Virus record (IMG/VR): IMGVR_UViG_3300031612_000063
Location: 1 to 25,538 of that record
Reading direction: 5' to 3' (one strand)
DNA: 25,538 bases
From: a virus
Both the position numbers and the translations under genes were made by a program. Below the pieces are notes generated by a model. That model did no database searches. It was not told the DNA's origin and saw nothing but the letters and a program-made list of their open reading frames with translations. Below, piece after piece: positions 12,271-22,100 of the stretch (its first letter is position 1; each line of letters begins with the position of its first letter).

Positions 12271-12369
12271 TTACTTCTTCTTAATTTTCTTAGGTGTCCT
12301 AGCTGCTGCTGCTGCTGCTTTCTTCCCAGCAGGCGTGTATGCGTATTTCTTCCCTTTAACTACTGGCAT
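12271..12369 (-). CDS. 32-aa lysine/alanine-rich phage protein
   Basis: The ATG at 12369 has a clear AGGAG ribosome site 7 bases upstream. The product starts MPVVKGKKYAYTPAGKK, has a run of six alanines encoded by the repeat (GCT)6 read on the plus strand, and ends RTPKKIKKK. Tiny proteins of this form (M-P-x-V-x-G-K-K-Y-x-Y-T, then Ala/Lys) recur in marine podovirus-like genomes. The strong positive charge suggests binding to DNA or another polyanion. The length makes it invisible to many gene finders. Confidence 0.7.
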   Translation of the reverse strand: MPVVKGKKYAYTPAGKKAAAAAARTPKKIKKK

Positions 12370-12414
12370 TGTTAACTCCTATATATTTTTTTAGTCTTTC
12401 ATCACGATCTCTTT

Positions 12415-12846
12415 TTAGGGCAGAGCTACCCAATTAGTAGTCGATTCATCCCACCTATATTCCCCCTCAGACGGCATGGCTGTTGGTGGTTTATATGCAC
12501 AAGTTGTTTCGTTAAATGTCCATGATGCCCAATTTGGAGCTATAGCCCAACTAGCCTTAACTTGGTTCTGTTTTTCTGTTTTCTCTGCGTCAGTCATTTG
12601 TAAAATATACCAAACGTCTGTAAATCCACTTTCCGTTGCTTCATATTCACAACCGCAACTTTCGTGACCATGTGATATATCAATCTTTTCATATACACCA
12701 ATAACTGGCTGCTCTACTCTAACAAAATGAGCAAACCCATCAGGTGCAGTTTCAAGATCATGGTCAGGGAATAACTGCCGCATGTTATCTTCGAGAATTG
12801 GATGTTGGTATGGTTGACCCTCGCGTATTTGTATAAATAGTGACAT
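12415..12846 (-). CDS. Tail fibre assembly-like / tail accessory protein (143 aa)
   Basis: The ATG at 12846 overlaps the adhesin stop by one base (TAATG), with AGGAG 7 bases upstream; a longer open frame to 12894 has no support. The N-terminus (SLFIQIREGQPYQHPILEDN) resembles proteins attached to phage fibres. The C-terminus (PNWASWTFNETTCAYKPPTA, then YRWDESTTNWV) is a W-rich motif shared by tail fibre assembly and tail accessory proteins. Following directly after an adhesin gene, it may be its chaperone. A minor tail protein is the alternative. Confidence 0.65.
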   Translation of the reverse strand: MSLFIQIREGQPYQHPILEDNMRQLFPDHDLETAPDGFAHFVRVEQPVIGVYEKIDISHGHESCGCEYEATESGFTDVWYILQMTDAEKTEKQNQVKASWAIAPNWASWTFNETTCAYKPPTAMPSEGEYRWDESTTNWVALP

Positions 12847-13874
12847 TACAAATCTCCTGTATTTGTTTGTGGAAATGAACGCCCTGCACCCCAAATTATA
12901 CGAACTGCCCCGCCCCCAGAAATGGTCATTCCTGCACCGCCATACGTGCCGCCACTAGAAGAACTGCCGCTACTGCCACCAGAACCACCACCGCCGCCTG
13001 TATTTGAACCTCCTGCACCATTAGACCCTTTACCTAGAATGCCAGTTCCGCCGCCTCCAAAGGCTCTGTAGTTGGTACGTGAGGCGCCGCCACCGCCACC
13101 TCCCCCCTCACCCGCACCACCATTTTGGTTATAATAAGTAGCGTCTCCACCACCCATACCCCCTCCCCCAGTGTAACCGCCAGCACCGCCACCGCCGCCT
13201 ATGCCACTGTATATCACGCCTGACGTCCCACCTTGACCACCTCCATCACCAACATAGCTACCTCCAGCTGTATAATCGCCGCCACCACTGCCTTTCATTC
13301 CACGAACTGTAGTGGGGCTATTAAAATATGAATCATTCCCTGAGTATCCACCCGCTGCGGCACCGACTACAACAGTGTAAGCAGTACCCGAGTTAACGCT
13401 GATATTATTCTTCCACCCCAGACCTGCACCTGAACCAGACCTGTACGCTTCGCCGCCATGACATGCGCCGCTTCCAATACAAACAACAGATACGCTAGAA
13501 ACCCCCGATGGAGGTACAAAAGAATATGATCCCGCTGTTGTATAAGCCTGTTGTCCTATAACTGGAACAGTGCTGCTATTATTTGAGTTAGCAGAAACAG
13601 CCCCTAGCGAGTTGGTAGCAGTAACTACGCATCTTATTGTACTGCCAGCATCAGCGGCAACAATCGTATAAGAACTAGAAGTTGCACTACCAAGGTTAGT
13701 TGAGCCACGCTGCCATTGATAAGTAAATGATGGCGCTGGTGCGCCTGTCCACGTTCCTGTCGAACTAGACAATGACTGACCGACTGACGCTGTCCCCGTA
13801 ACCGCTGGCGCATTAGTATTGACGGGCAAAGAGCCATAAGAGTTGCCGACAAATGCTAGATTTATGCCGCTCAT
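12846..13874 (-). CDS. Glycine-rich tail adhesin with Ig-like domain
   Basis: Residues 18-105 form an Ig-like fold (PAVTGTASVGQSLSSSTGTW, then YQWQRGSTNLGSATSSSYTI, then IRCVVTATNSLG). A beta linker (YTTAGSYSFVPPSGVSSVSV) follows. From about 180 to 325 the sequence is dominated by GGGGG-type runs broken by aromatic or polar residues (NGGAGEGGGGGGGASRTNYR). The end, GGAVRIIWGAGRSFPQTNT, is a motif common to Gly-rich phage tail-tip proteins. Such regions can form polyglycine type II helix bundles, as in the T4-like S16 gp38 adhesin. Receptor recognition is the likely job. It overlaps the previous fibre gene by 4 bases (ATGA). Confidence 0.75.
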   Translation of the reverse strand: MSGINLAFVGNSYGSLPVNTNAPAVTGTASVGQSLSSSTGTWTGAPAPSFTYQWQRGSTNLGSATSSSYTIVAADAGSTIRCVVTATNSLGAVSANSNNSSTVPVIGQQAYTTAGSYSFVPPSGVSSVSVVCIGSGACHGGEAYRSGSGAGLGWKNNISVNSGTAYTVVVGAAAGGYSGNDSYFNSPTTVRGMKGSGGGDYTAGGSYVGDGGGQGGTSGVIYSGIGGGGGAGGYTGGGGMGGGDATYYNQNGGAGEGGGGGGGASRTNYRAFGGGGTGILGKGSNGAGGSNTGGGGGSGGSSGSSSSGGTYGGAGMTISGGGAVRIIWGAGRSFPQTNTGDL

Positions 13875-14719
13875 GTCACGTTACCTGTGACCACGCATAC
13901 AGTTCCGCTAATAAATAAAACATTACAAATGCCTCTTGTTGCAAGTGTCATTGTAGAAGCATTGGCGTTAGCTCCACCAATAAAGGCGGTTGTAACTGAG
14001 CAAGTTAACGTGATATTACCAGAAGTATTGTTGAAAATTAAAACAGCATCACCCGTTGCAAATGTTGAATTGGGAATCACAATTGCACCACTTGAACCGC
14101 ACTCAATTAGTTCACCAATATCGGTTGTTGCCAATGTATAACTGGCGGTTTTTGATGCGCCCGATTTTGGTATATTCGGATAAATAGTGTCTAGTTTCGT
14201 CCCATCCGTACCTACGTCACGACCATCAAATGTGGAATTAGTCGTAATGGCTCCTGTCATTGCCCCACCCGCCTTCGGGAGTGCTGCCCCACTTGTATTA
14301 GTTGTTGTTGTAACGTCTGATTGCTTTGCTAGCTCTACCCATGCGCCTCCATGAGCATAATAGGCTTGCCCTGTGGCGTGTACGTGAGCAAACATTCCAT
14401 GATACGTAGTAGCAGAAGGAAGATCGCTAGTCTGGGCATACATATTAGAGAATAAAATCTTACCTGTGCTGGTAATAGTGTTTGCACCCATTGCCAAACC
14501 ACCCGTCATAGTACCGCCAGCCTTTGGTAAAGCTGCTGCTGCCGTTGCAGTGGTAGTAGTCAAAGCAGATTCACGCGCCAATGGAAAACCGCCAGCCGTT
14601 GAACCATCATGCACAACAAGTGTGTCTTTAGTCGTATCAACAGTAGTTTCTCGCACTGCGCCAGTAAAAGACCCATGTTCGGAAGTCGTACCGCCGCGAA
14701 GTTGTAATAATTTGCTCAT
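13871..14719 (-). CDS. Tail fibre protein with LPKAGG-MTG repeats
   Basis: The N-terminus (LLQLRGGTTSEHGSFTGAVR, then VDTTKDTLVVHDGSTAGGFP) is the short beta domain found at the heads of many tail fibre and receptor-binding proteins. The motif AALPKAGGTMTG occurs at about 63-74 and AALPKAGGAMTG at about 144-155, the classic phage fibre repeat. The C-terminal 90 residues are beta-rich (SGAIVIPNSTFATGDAVLIF) and probably form a knob. ATGA overlap and a GGAGG ribosome site tie it to the T7-type fibre before it. Length 282 aa. Confidence 0.8.
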   Translation of the reverse strand: MSKLLQLRGGTTSEHGSFTGAVRETTVDTTKDTLVVHDGSTAGGFPLARESALTTTTATAAAALPKAGGTMTGGLAMGANTITSTGKILFSNMYAQTSDLPSATTYHGMFAHVHATGQAYYAHGGAWVELAKQSDVTTTTNTSGAALPKAGGAMTGAITTNSTFDGRDVGTDGTKLDTIYPNIPKSGASKTASYTLATTDIGELIECGSSGAIVIPNSTFATGDAVLIFNNTSGNITLTCSVTTAFIGGANANASTMTLATRGICNVLFISGTVCVVTGNVT

Positions 14720-16620
14720 GTTAGACCTCCAAAGTCTAGTTGTAGGTTCGCACCTGAAATCGTTCCTATGTTAGTCATGTTGTTATTTTGTCCGTCTAAA
14801 GCACCGCCAAGTTGAGGTGATGTATCAGCTACAACACTTGTAATTCCTGATATGATTCCGCTAAACGCTGAACCTGTATAATATTTCAAAACATTCGCGG
14901 TGCTGTCGTACCAAAGATCACCCGTACTAGGGCCAGCAGGAGCAGAGGACGATATTTTATATTCGTTTGCATAGCGGTTAACGTCTGCGATTGAGCCAGC
15001 AACAGTGTTTACATTAGCTATACCAGAGCCGACAGTGTTTACGTTTGCTATTCCTGCGCCTACTGTATTTACGTTTGCCACTGCGCCAGCGACAGTATTT
15101 ACATTGGCGATTGCACCACCAACAGTATCAATTGAGTTGCCCGTTGCTGTAGTAACTGCTGCTGTGATGGAGCCTAAATCTTCTGAGTAAACAATGTTGC
15201 CAGCAACAATATCCACGTTAGCCTGATTCGCGGCAGAGGGTGCAATTACTGCCCATGCGCTGCCATTCCAAACACTCATTACCTGCGAACTGGTATTGAA
15301 ATATAACGCTCCGACTATTAACGAATTAGAGTCGTTATCAGTTGCGGGTACTGACCCCTTCGCTCCTAAATATCGGTCGTCAAATGAGTCGAATGAGGCT
15401 GCTGCATTAGTTGCAGAAGACGCGGCAGCGGTTGCAGAGTTAGCTCCTGCCGTTGCGCTGTTAGCACTAGCAGTGGCAGAGTTAGCACTAGCGGTAGCAG
15501 AACTAGCCGCTTGACCAGCTTTGGTTGTTGATATGGCAGATTGGGCAGTTGCTAAAGTTACTTGGGCAGTTGCTAGAGTTACTTGGGCTGCACCATTTGT
15601 TGTCGCCTCACTAGCTTTGGTACTTGCTGTTGACGCGCTAGACGCTGCCGCAGTAGCAGAGTTAGCCGAATTGGTAGCTGATGTAGACCCTGCGCTGGCA
15701 CTGTTAGCTCCTGCGGTAGCTGAGTTAGCAGACGCGGTAGCAGAAGACGCGGCTTCACTAGCTTTAGTCGTTGCTGTACTAGCTTTAGTCGTTGCTGTAT
15801 TAGCTTGAGTAGTAGCTGTGTTTGCTTTAGTTGTAGCAATAGACGCTTGCGCGGTTGAAGTGTTTGCTTGCGTAGTTGATGTGCTAGCAGAGTTTGCGGC
15901 AGCAGTAGCAGAAGAAGCGGCTTCTGATGCCTTTGTAGTGGCTGTGGTGGCTGATGCTGCGACTGCTGTGGCATTGATGACCAAGGCCCACTTAGAGGCT
16001 GACACATCACTTGATAGTGTTCCAGACGTATGCCCGACTAAACATATATAAACATTGTTAGTCGCAGAGTCTAAGACTAAATCACGCGCTGCAAATGCGG
16101 TGCTTGTTGCCCAATTACCTTGCCACTCTCCTAGCTCTGACGCTATTGATATGTTGCCTGCGGAATCATACGCTAAAACTTTGCTTGCTCGGTTAGCAAC
16201 AGTGTCAGAAATTTCTTGAGTGCCACCATCGTAGACTGTGGCTGAAAACCGAATAGAGCGACTAACTTCTTCTTGAAGCTGCTGCACCATCATCGTTAAT
16301 TTATCGTATGCTGACTCAATAATGTTGGCATCAAACGCGCCATAGTTAATCAGATCAACACCTTGGGTTAACGCCAAGCTTCTCAATAATATGACATTAC
16401 CAGTAGCAGCCGAGGGTACACTGCCACTAGTAAAGGTGACATTACCACCACCTGTAAGACCTACATTTGATAACGTGTAATGAGTGTTAATGGTCTTTAA
16501 AACACCATTTAAATAGACTTGTATATCTGCCGCAACAAATATTTTAAACGTATATGCAAAAGCAGTTTGAGAGCCGTTGCCGTTGTAGCTATGTTTGTTT
16601 GTGGTACTAGATACAGTCAC
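14716..16620 (-). CDS. T7-type tail fibre protein
   Basis: Residues 1-125 match the T7 gp17 N-terminal domain that attaches fibres to the short tail (NGNGSQTAFAYTFKIFVAAD, VNYG-like block LINYGAFDANIIESAYDKLT and a QLQEEVSRSIRF segment). Residues about 219-408 are an Ala/Ser/Thr heptad-repeat shaft (units such as ATTKANT, ATTQANT, SANSATA), expected to be a trimeric coiled coil. A TGDLWYDSTANVLKYYTGSA-type block and a 10-residue tandem repeat (ANVNTVxxxI) follow. The start is GTG with AGGAGA about 10 bases upstream. Confidence 0.88.
   Translation of the reverse strand: MTVSSTTNKHSYNGNGSQTAFAYTFKIFVAADIQVYLNGVLKTINTHYTLSNVGLTGGGNVTFTSGSVPSAATGNVILLRSLALTQGVDLINYGAFDANIIESAYDKLTMMVQQLQEEVSRSIRFSATVYDGGTQEISDTVANRASKVLAYDSAGNISIASELGEWQGNWATSTAFAARDLVLDSATNNVYICLVGHTSGTLSSDVSASKWALVINATAVAASATTATTKASEAASSATAAANSASTSTTQANTSTAQASIATTKANTATTQANTATTKASTATTKASEAASSATASANSATAGANSASAGSTSATNSANSATAAASSASTASTKASEATTNGAAQVTLATAQVTLATAQSAISTTKAGQAASSATASANSATASANSATAGANSATAAASSATNAAASFDSFDDRYLGAKGSVPATDNDSNSLIVGALYFNTSSQVMSVWNGSAWAVIAPSAANQANVDIVAGNIVYSEDLGSITAAVTTATGNSIDTVGGAIANVNTVAGAVANVNTVGAGIANVNTVGSGIANVNTVAGSIADVNRYANEYKISSSAPAGPSTGDLWYDSTANVLKYYTGSAFSGIISGITSVVADTSPQLGGALDGQNNNMTNIGTISGANLQLDFGGLT
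14972..15121 (-). repeat. Tandem 30-base repeat in the tail fibre gene
   Basis: Four clear 30-base units (15002-15031, 15032-15061, 15062-15091, 15092-15121) and one degenerate unit at 14972-15001 encode ANVNTV followed by four variable residues. The regular spacing is coding and in frame, so copy number can change without frameshift. Each unit probably adds one turn to a beta structure. Confidence 0.75.
15397..15962 (-). repeat. 21-base repeats encoding the heptad shaft of the tail fibre
   Basis: Divergent 21-base units encode heptads such as ATTKANT, SANSATA and ASTKASE. The closest pair is 15760-15780 and 15781-15801, which differ at a single base. The repeats also leave long alanine-rich frames open on the other strand; these are by-products. 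Confidence 0.7.
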
Positions 16621-16675
16621 GTTATGTAATCTCCTAAAGATTTAGAAGACACATTAACTATTTCCTACGCGGTTA

Positions 16676-19105
16676 TTAGAAGCTAATCGCTTTATTTAAG
16701 TCAGGAGATCGTCCCGGGGTAGGCTTCCCTTTGTCCCACCAATAATCTTGATTGTAATCTTTTTTCCTAGTTTTCATTTGCTTTTTAAATTTCTTTCTGG
16801 CTTTAGGATCAGCCATTTGTTGCATTTCATTTATAACCATTCGCTCAAATGCAAGTCGCGTATACCACAATGAGCCTGCCGGGAGGTTTTGTTGTGCAAA
16901 TCTTATAGCTTCACTACCAAGGTTCATATCCTCACCTTTAATGGCTTGTTGCATATTGCCTATAGTTAGCGTTGTAAAGCTATCTGCAAGGCCAGCGACC
17001 GGGCCAAGCAATGAAGTAACCGGGCCTTGACCAAATCGGTTTGCATCAGCAAATAAGAAGTCTCCAAATATACCAGCGCCACCACCTTGAAGAAACGCTG
17101 CACCAAAGAACTGAGGGGTGTTTGTATCCATAGGATCTCGACCCTTTGCAATTTCTTTAGCTTGCAGAGAAAGGCCACCCATTATCGTTGTAGATACCAC
17201 TAAGCTACCTAAATAAGAGCCTTTGCCCCTCCAGCCTTTTTGCTTTATTCCGCGCATTAAGTGAGTGGTCATTACAGTAATGGGGAAAGATTTAAACATA
17301 AACGCTGATCTGGATATTTCCCCCATAATGGTTCCGCTTCTTTGGCCCATTGTAGTAATAGCTCTAACCCTAGCGTCTGGTGTTGGAACTGCATAATCAG
17401 TCTCAGTCAAAACCATTTCTTGCACTTTAGTTGATAAGTCTATTTTCTGTCGCTCACTAAGATCAGAGCGAGACATTATGTTTTCAGCGGAAAAATACTT
17501 AGCCCCTTTATAATCTATGGCTTCGGTTGTTCTCATTATCTCCCAATCATCTGAGTTTATTCCATAACGCTTAAACCCTTTTTGTAAAGCAGGAGGCAGA
17601 TCATTAAACGATCTTGCGGCTTGGTCAGATATAAAAGAATGAAACTCCATGCCAAAAGCTTTACGGCCTGCGTCAGTCCAAGAACTAAGAAACGAGGCTT
17701 TCATTACAAAATCGGCAGCTTTTGCACTAAACCCTGATCCAGTTACTTCGGATTCTCTGTTAGCCGCTAATGCCCTTGTTGCCCAAGCGTCAGCCGTTAG
17801 CTGCATTTTTACCGCCATTAAACGATCGTCTGCGTTCTGTGGATTAAATAATGCCATTTGCCTAGCGATTACTTTATTGGAAGATAGGCCATTAAACTTA
17901 GAAGTTAGGCGTTGGAATGCGAGGTCAGATATTGCAGATAAGAATGCTCCACCCAATTTAGCAGACACTATTAAGCTACGAGAAGCTTTCATAAAATCAG
18001 CCATAACAATAGATTCAGCTTGATTAATTTTGCCAGATACAGTGTTCCATGTGCTTTCTAGTGTGCGTAAGTCATTACCTGTTGTGCCGTCTATCTTTGC
18101 CATATCTCGCAAAGTACGAAAAGCAGCCTCCGGGTTAGGGCCAAGCACTTCAAGCTTCGCTATATCTTGAGACATACTATTTAAGTGGTCAGTTAAAGTT
18201 GTGTATATGTCGTTGTGTCCATACTTGTCATGGTATTTAAGCCAAGCGTCACCATCTTTAAACATTAATACTCTGTGATCTTGCCGGGTGTTGGCTAACT
18301 TACTACCACCAGAAGCACCGGGAACCATATCAGACAAGCCATTAGTGGTAATCGTGTCATAAGCCTTATCCAGCATTAACTCCATTTCCAGATCGTTCAT
18401 AGGTTGCCCGGAAGAATTGAGCATTTTTTGACGATTAAGAAGCGGTTGTATCTCATCTTTCCACTTTAACTTTGACGTTCCCTTTACTCTTAGTGAGTCA
18501 TGGAATTGCGGCAAGCCCCATCCTTCTAACTTTTTTATGTCACCGCCTGCTTGATTAAATCTAACTCGGGCCGTTTCTGCTACCTGTGTCCATGTATCAG
18601 CGTGTTTTTTAGCTAAGGTGTTAGTTGTACCCTGCCCGAATAACTCACGAACCATATCCCTTAAGCCCTGTTGATCTTGCTTTAAGCCCATCATCTTTAA
18701 GCGATAGCTGTCCATTACTGGCGCAAACTCTGCATGAAAGGTTCCAAGTATAGCTTTAGCCCGGTTATCAATATTAGAGTATCCAGCACCCTCGCCCATA
18801 TCTTTAACCAGCAAAGCCATTACCCCATCCCCAAAGGTTCCAGAATGGTTTTTTGCGTCATTAACGGCCCGGTTCATTACAACGGCCTGTAGTGCTGTTT
18901 GTCTTTTTCTTAACGCGACTTCTTGAGCTTTAGCTTGGAGTGCTTTTTTCTCTGCCAATGGCCTAGCTTGCTTTATGTCCATCTTGCCATTAAGAGTTAA
19001 CTCCCGAGTAAAACCATCAATCTTATGCTGCAAGTCTAAACCTGTTTGCTCTTTGAGTAGGCCAGAAGAAATACCCCGGTCAATACAGTCGTGTAAATTA
19101 GCCAC
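16676..19105 (-). CDS. Large internal virion (ejection) protein, 809 aa
   Basis: A protein of the type stored in podovirus heads and injected with the DNA. The N-terminal half is helical and charged (ARPLAEKKALQAKAQEVALR), the middle holds a SASFLSSWTDAG-like segment (VMKASFLSSWTDAGRKAFGM) common to large phage virion proteins, and MGQRSGTIMGEISRSAFMFK and a hydrophobic stretch (LGSLVVSTTIMGGLSLQAKE) come later. The C-terminus is very basic (KKFKKQMKTRKKDYNQDYWW). It could help form the channel across the envelope, as T7 gp15/gp16 do. The start is GTG with AGGAGA 7 bases upstream, one base after the previous stop. Confidence 0.75.
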   Translation of the reverse strand: MANLHDCIDRGISSGLLKEQTGLDLQHKIDGFTRELTLNGKMDIKQARPLAEKKALQAKAQEVALRKRQTALQAVVMNRAVNDAKNHSGTFGDGVMALLVKDMGEGAGYSNIDNRAKAILGTFHAEFAPVMDSYRLKMMGLKQDQQGLRDMVRELFGQGTTNTLAKKHADTWTQVAETARVRFNQAGGDIKKLEGWGLPQFHDSLRVKGTSKLKWKDEIQPLLNRQKMLNSSGQPMNDLEMELMLDKAYDTITTNGLSDMVPGASGGSKLANTRQDHRVLMFKDGDAWLKYHDKYGHNDIYTTLTDHLNSMSQDIAKLEVLGPNPEAAFRTLRDMAKIDGTTGNDLRTLESTWNTVSGKINQAESIVMADFMKASRSLIVSAKLGGAFLSAISDLAFQRLTSKFNGLSSNKVIARQMALFNPQNADDRLMAVKMQLTADAWATRALAANRESEVTGSGFSAKAADFVMKASFLSSWTDAGRKAFGMEFHSFISDQAARSFNDLPPALQKGFKRYGINSDDWEIMRTTEAIDYKGAKYFSAENIMSRSDLSERQKIDLSTKVQEMVLTETDYAVPTPDARVRAITTMGQRSGTIMGEISRSAFMFKSFPITVMTTHLMRGIKQKGWRGKGSYLGSLVVSTTIMGGLSLQAKEIAKGRDPMDTNTPQFFGAAFLQGGGAGIFGDFLFADANRFGQGPVTSLLGPVAGLADSFTTLTIGNMQQAIKGEDMNLGSEAIRFAQQNLPAGSLWYTRLAFERMVINEMQQMADPKARKKFKKQMKTRKKDYNQDYWWDKGKPTPGRSPDLNKAISF

Positions 19106-19106
19106 C

Positions 19107-22100
19107 CTAATCTCCTAAGCAAATAAATAATGAATCAAGTGAGTCTTGTTCTTTTTCAATATCGTCAAAAGCTTCTCGCATTGTTTGAGTCTCTACGATT
19201 TCCTCGCCAGCCTCATTAACAACCACTCTTTTAGGCAGCAAAATGCCGTCACCATTAGAAGCTAGTAATTCACTAGCTGCGGCTAAGTCTTCGTCAAACA
19301 TATCTTTTAAATTGGGATCGTCTAGGTCAGACGCAATGGAATTGGCTAGTTGTTGCTCATCGTTAAGACTTGTGCGCCCCTGTACTTCTCGGCCCACTCC
19401 GAATCGTCTTGATACCCCTGTAAGATCACTTCCGTCATATCCAGCGTCAATGTTTCTTTCTTGGGTTCCAATAATTCTTTCTTGGATCTCTGTATGGGTT
19501 TTGCTTTCTTCATTTAATAATCCTCTTCGTTCAAGTACATTATACGCCTGTGTGTCCGATGGATCTATAAGTTTTGCGCTGCTTCCTGAGTTGTCAAAAA
19601 TCCTGGCACTATCAACCAGTTTTGCATACTCCGAATAAGAAGCATTAAAGCCTTTGTGAGCCTGCACCATATCAGGAACACGCGGTAATCTACCTGATCC
19701 ATAATAACGCTCTAAGGCTCTAATTAAAGCCTCTGACGGGTCTACAGTAACGCCAACCAACTCAACTCTATAACCATTAGCTTTAAAGTATTCGATTTGT
19801 TGAATTGCTTTTTTTTGATTACCCATAGTCTTGTCAACAATCAAATTCTTTCTACCGCTAACAGACAGATTTATTATCTCATTAGCAATCTCAGAACTTT
19901 CCTCATGCACAACCATTGCAGCCCTAAAATCTTTTTTATCCAAAATTATTTTATACTCGGGCAAGACTTCTTTAATGCCGTCCGGGTCTATATGAACAAA
20001 TCCAGACTTAGGGATTTCACCAGACTCTTGTAGCATTTTTAGAACACCACCTTTTCCAGAAGCCCCTCCACCTCCCATTAAAACCACAAGAGGCTTTTCT
20101 CCATCTTTAGCAGAAACGCCCTCATCCATAATTTTTTTCATTATGGAGTCATGTAAAATTGATCTTTCTTCTGTGTAAGAATCGTTAAGCTTGTATCTCT
20201 TATAAGTTTCGATGAGTAACTCATCACCCTCTTTAATAGTGGGGCCGAGCTCTGGATAACCAAAATTATCTTTATCTGGATTAATTAAATTGCGATCAAC
20301 TACAACCCTTGCAGTAAGTTTTCCTTTCTTGTCTTTAACAACCCTAAAAGATAACTCTGGCGAATCTTCGGGGATAACTGAGGGTCGAATAATGTTATCA
20401 GGTAATGATTCAATGTCTGTTACCGGGAATAACCCATCTTCGCGCGGTGCTTCATTTGCTTGTCTAGCCTCGCCAGCATCAACCCTTGTTCTATGTTTTT
20501 GAATTGCCTCTCGTTGAATGGCTGAGAAAATGTCGGCACTTGCTTTTTGTATTGACTCTCCAGATTTAAGTCTTTCTGCGGCTTGCTGTATTGCATCACT
20601 TACTGCCCCTTTTGTATTGGCTAACTTTGACAAGGCTACCATTGCGGCCTCACCATCTGCCACACGAACTAAGTTTTCATCCCGGTTAAGAACATTTCCA
20701 GCCGATTCAATACGACCACCTTGCTCATTTAAAACGCTAAAAGTTTGTCGATCACGCTTTACTTGCTTCATGGCGTGATCAATAACCCTTGCACGTTCCT
20801 TAAACAATGTTTCAGTTAAGGTCTGCCCACCGAATAAGTCCTCAGTCTCAGTACGCTGGAAGCCTGCCGCTTTCATATCTTGAACCATTATTCTTGCTTG
20901 GTTCAAATTGCTTGGCTTATGAATTGATAGCGCATTAATGATTGCAGATTGTTCATTTGAATCAGCAATTAAATCACCTACAATCGCACCATAACGAGCA
21001 TCGACCACATCGTTAATAACCGCTTTAAAAGCATCATCACCTAACTTAGATAGTCCTTGTGCATCACGCACTAAGACGCTACTAGGAGGCAGTGGTGACA
21101 TTCTTGACATACCATCAGCACCTAGCTCACGCAATACTTTAGCCGCGTCTATAGGCGTTCCTGTCCCTTCTGCAATGTTCTTAATTGCGGCCCTTTGTCG
21201 TGCATCAGAAGGTGTAACTCCATCAGTCTCTTTCCATACCCGGGCATTAAGTAAAACTTGTTCCGGGTCTTGACCAGCATCAAGAGCGCGATTAGCTAGT
21301 GCAAGCCTTTGGTGTCCATCAACAATGAACTGTTTACCATCGGCCCTTTCCCATACAACCACCACGCCTGCTAAATCAGCGTCCCATTCGTCAACACCTT
21401 TTAATCTATCTGTAACTCCGGCCTTATCGCCAGACGCTTTAAACTGAAATTGGTTAGCATCTACTGTGACATTTCTAGGATTAATAGATTCAATTTGCTG
21501 TCTGCCGTCAGACTCTAACCTAATATCATCAATTTCAGACTGAGTTATGGGTTTGCCTTTACTAGCGTTATCCATTGCCCGCTCTGTGACATTTAAGTGA
21601 GTGTTAATCTCTTGGGTGTTTTGAGGAAGAATATCATCCGCCAACTGTTGAGCGGCCTCATGTTCTTCCATTCCTTTTCTTAACTCAGGTGTATCAACGA
21701 TTTGACCAGACGATACCGCTTTTTTGTAAGCTGCGACTAAGCCATGACCAGCGCCCCGGAGCATTGCTGCGCCTGCGCCTGTGGTTAATACAATATTAAG
21801 CGCTTCTTGAAAGGTAGGCTCTCGACCTAACTCTTCTTTATATTGGTATGCGTTATACTGAATACCTGCCTCAGTAATCATGGCGATACTAGCATCCCAA
21901 CCCATCTTAGCTGCAATACCCCACTTTGCCGGGGGAGGGGCTAATACCATTGCTGCCACGTTTACCGGGTCAGTCATTGCACCGCCAGCAACGCCCATTA
22001 AGCCACCTATAACTCTCTGAGAAGGGTAGACTTGGCTGTATACTCTTTGCTGCTCTGCTTCTAATGCGTCAATGTCAGCATTAATAAAAGCCATGATTTC

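Noticed and set aside
14972-15121. Regular 30-base repeat looking like a CRISPR array
   Set aside because: There are no spacers, the units are contiguous and in frame with the tail fibre, and they translate to a consistent ten-residue motif.
15296-15808. Long alanine/valine-rich frames on the plus strand
   Set aside because: They are the reverse complement of the Ala/Ser/Thr heptad repeats of the tail fibre, without ribosome sites or family resemblance.
15579-16010. A 143-aa Gln/Leu/Pro-rich frame on the minus strand
   Set aside because: It is an alternative frame of the same fibre repeats; low-complexity repeats keep all frames open.
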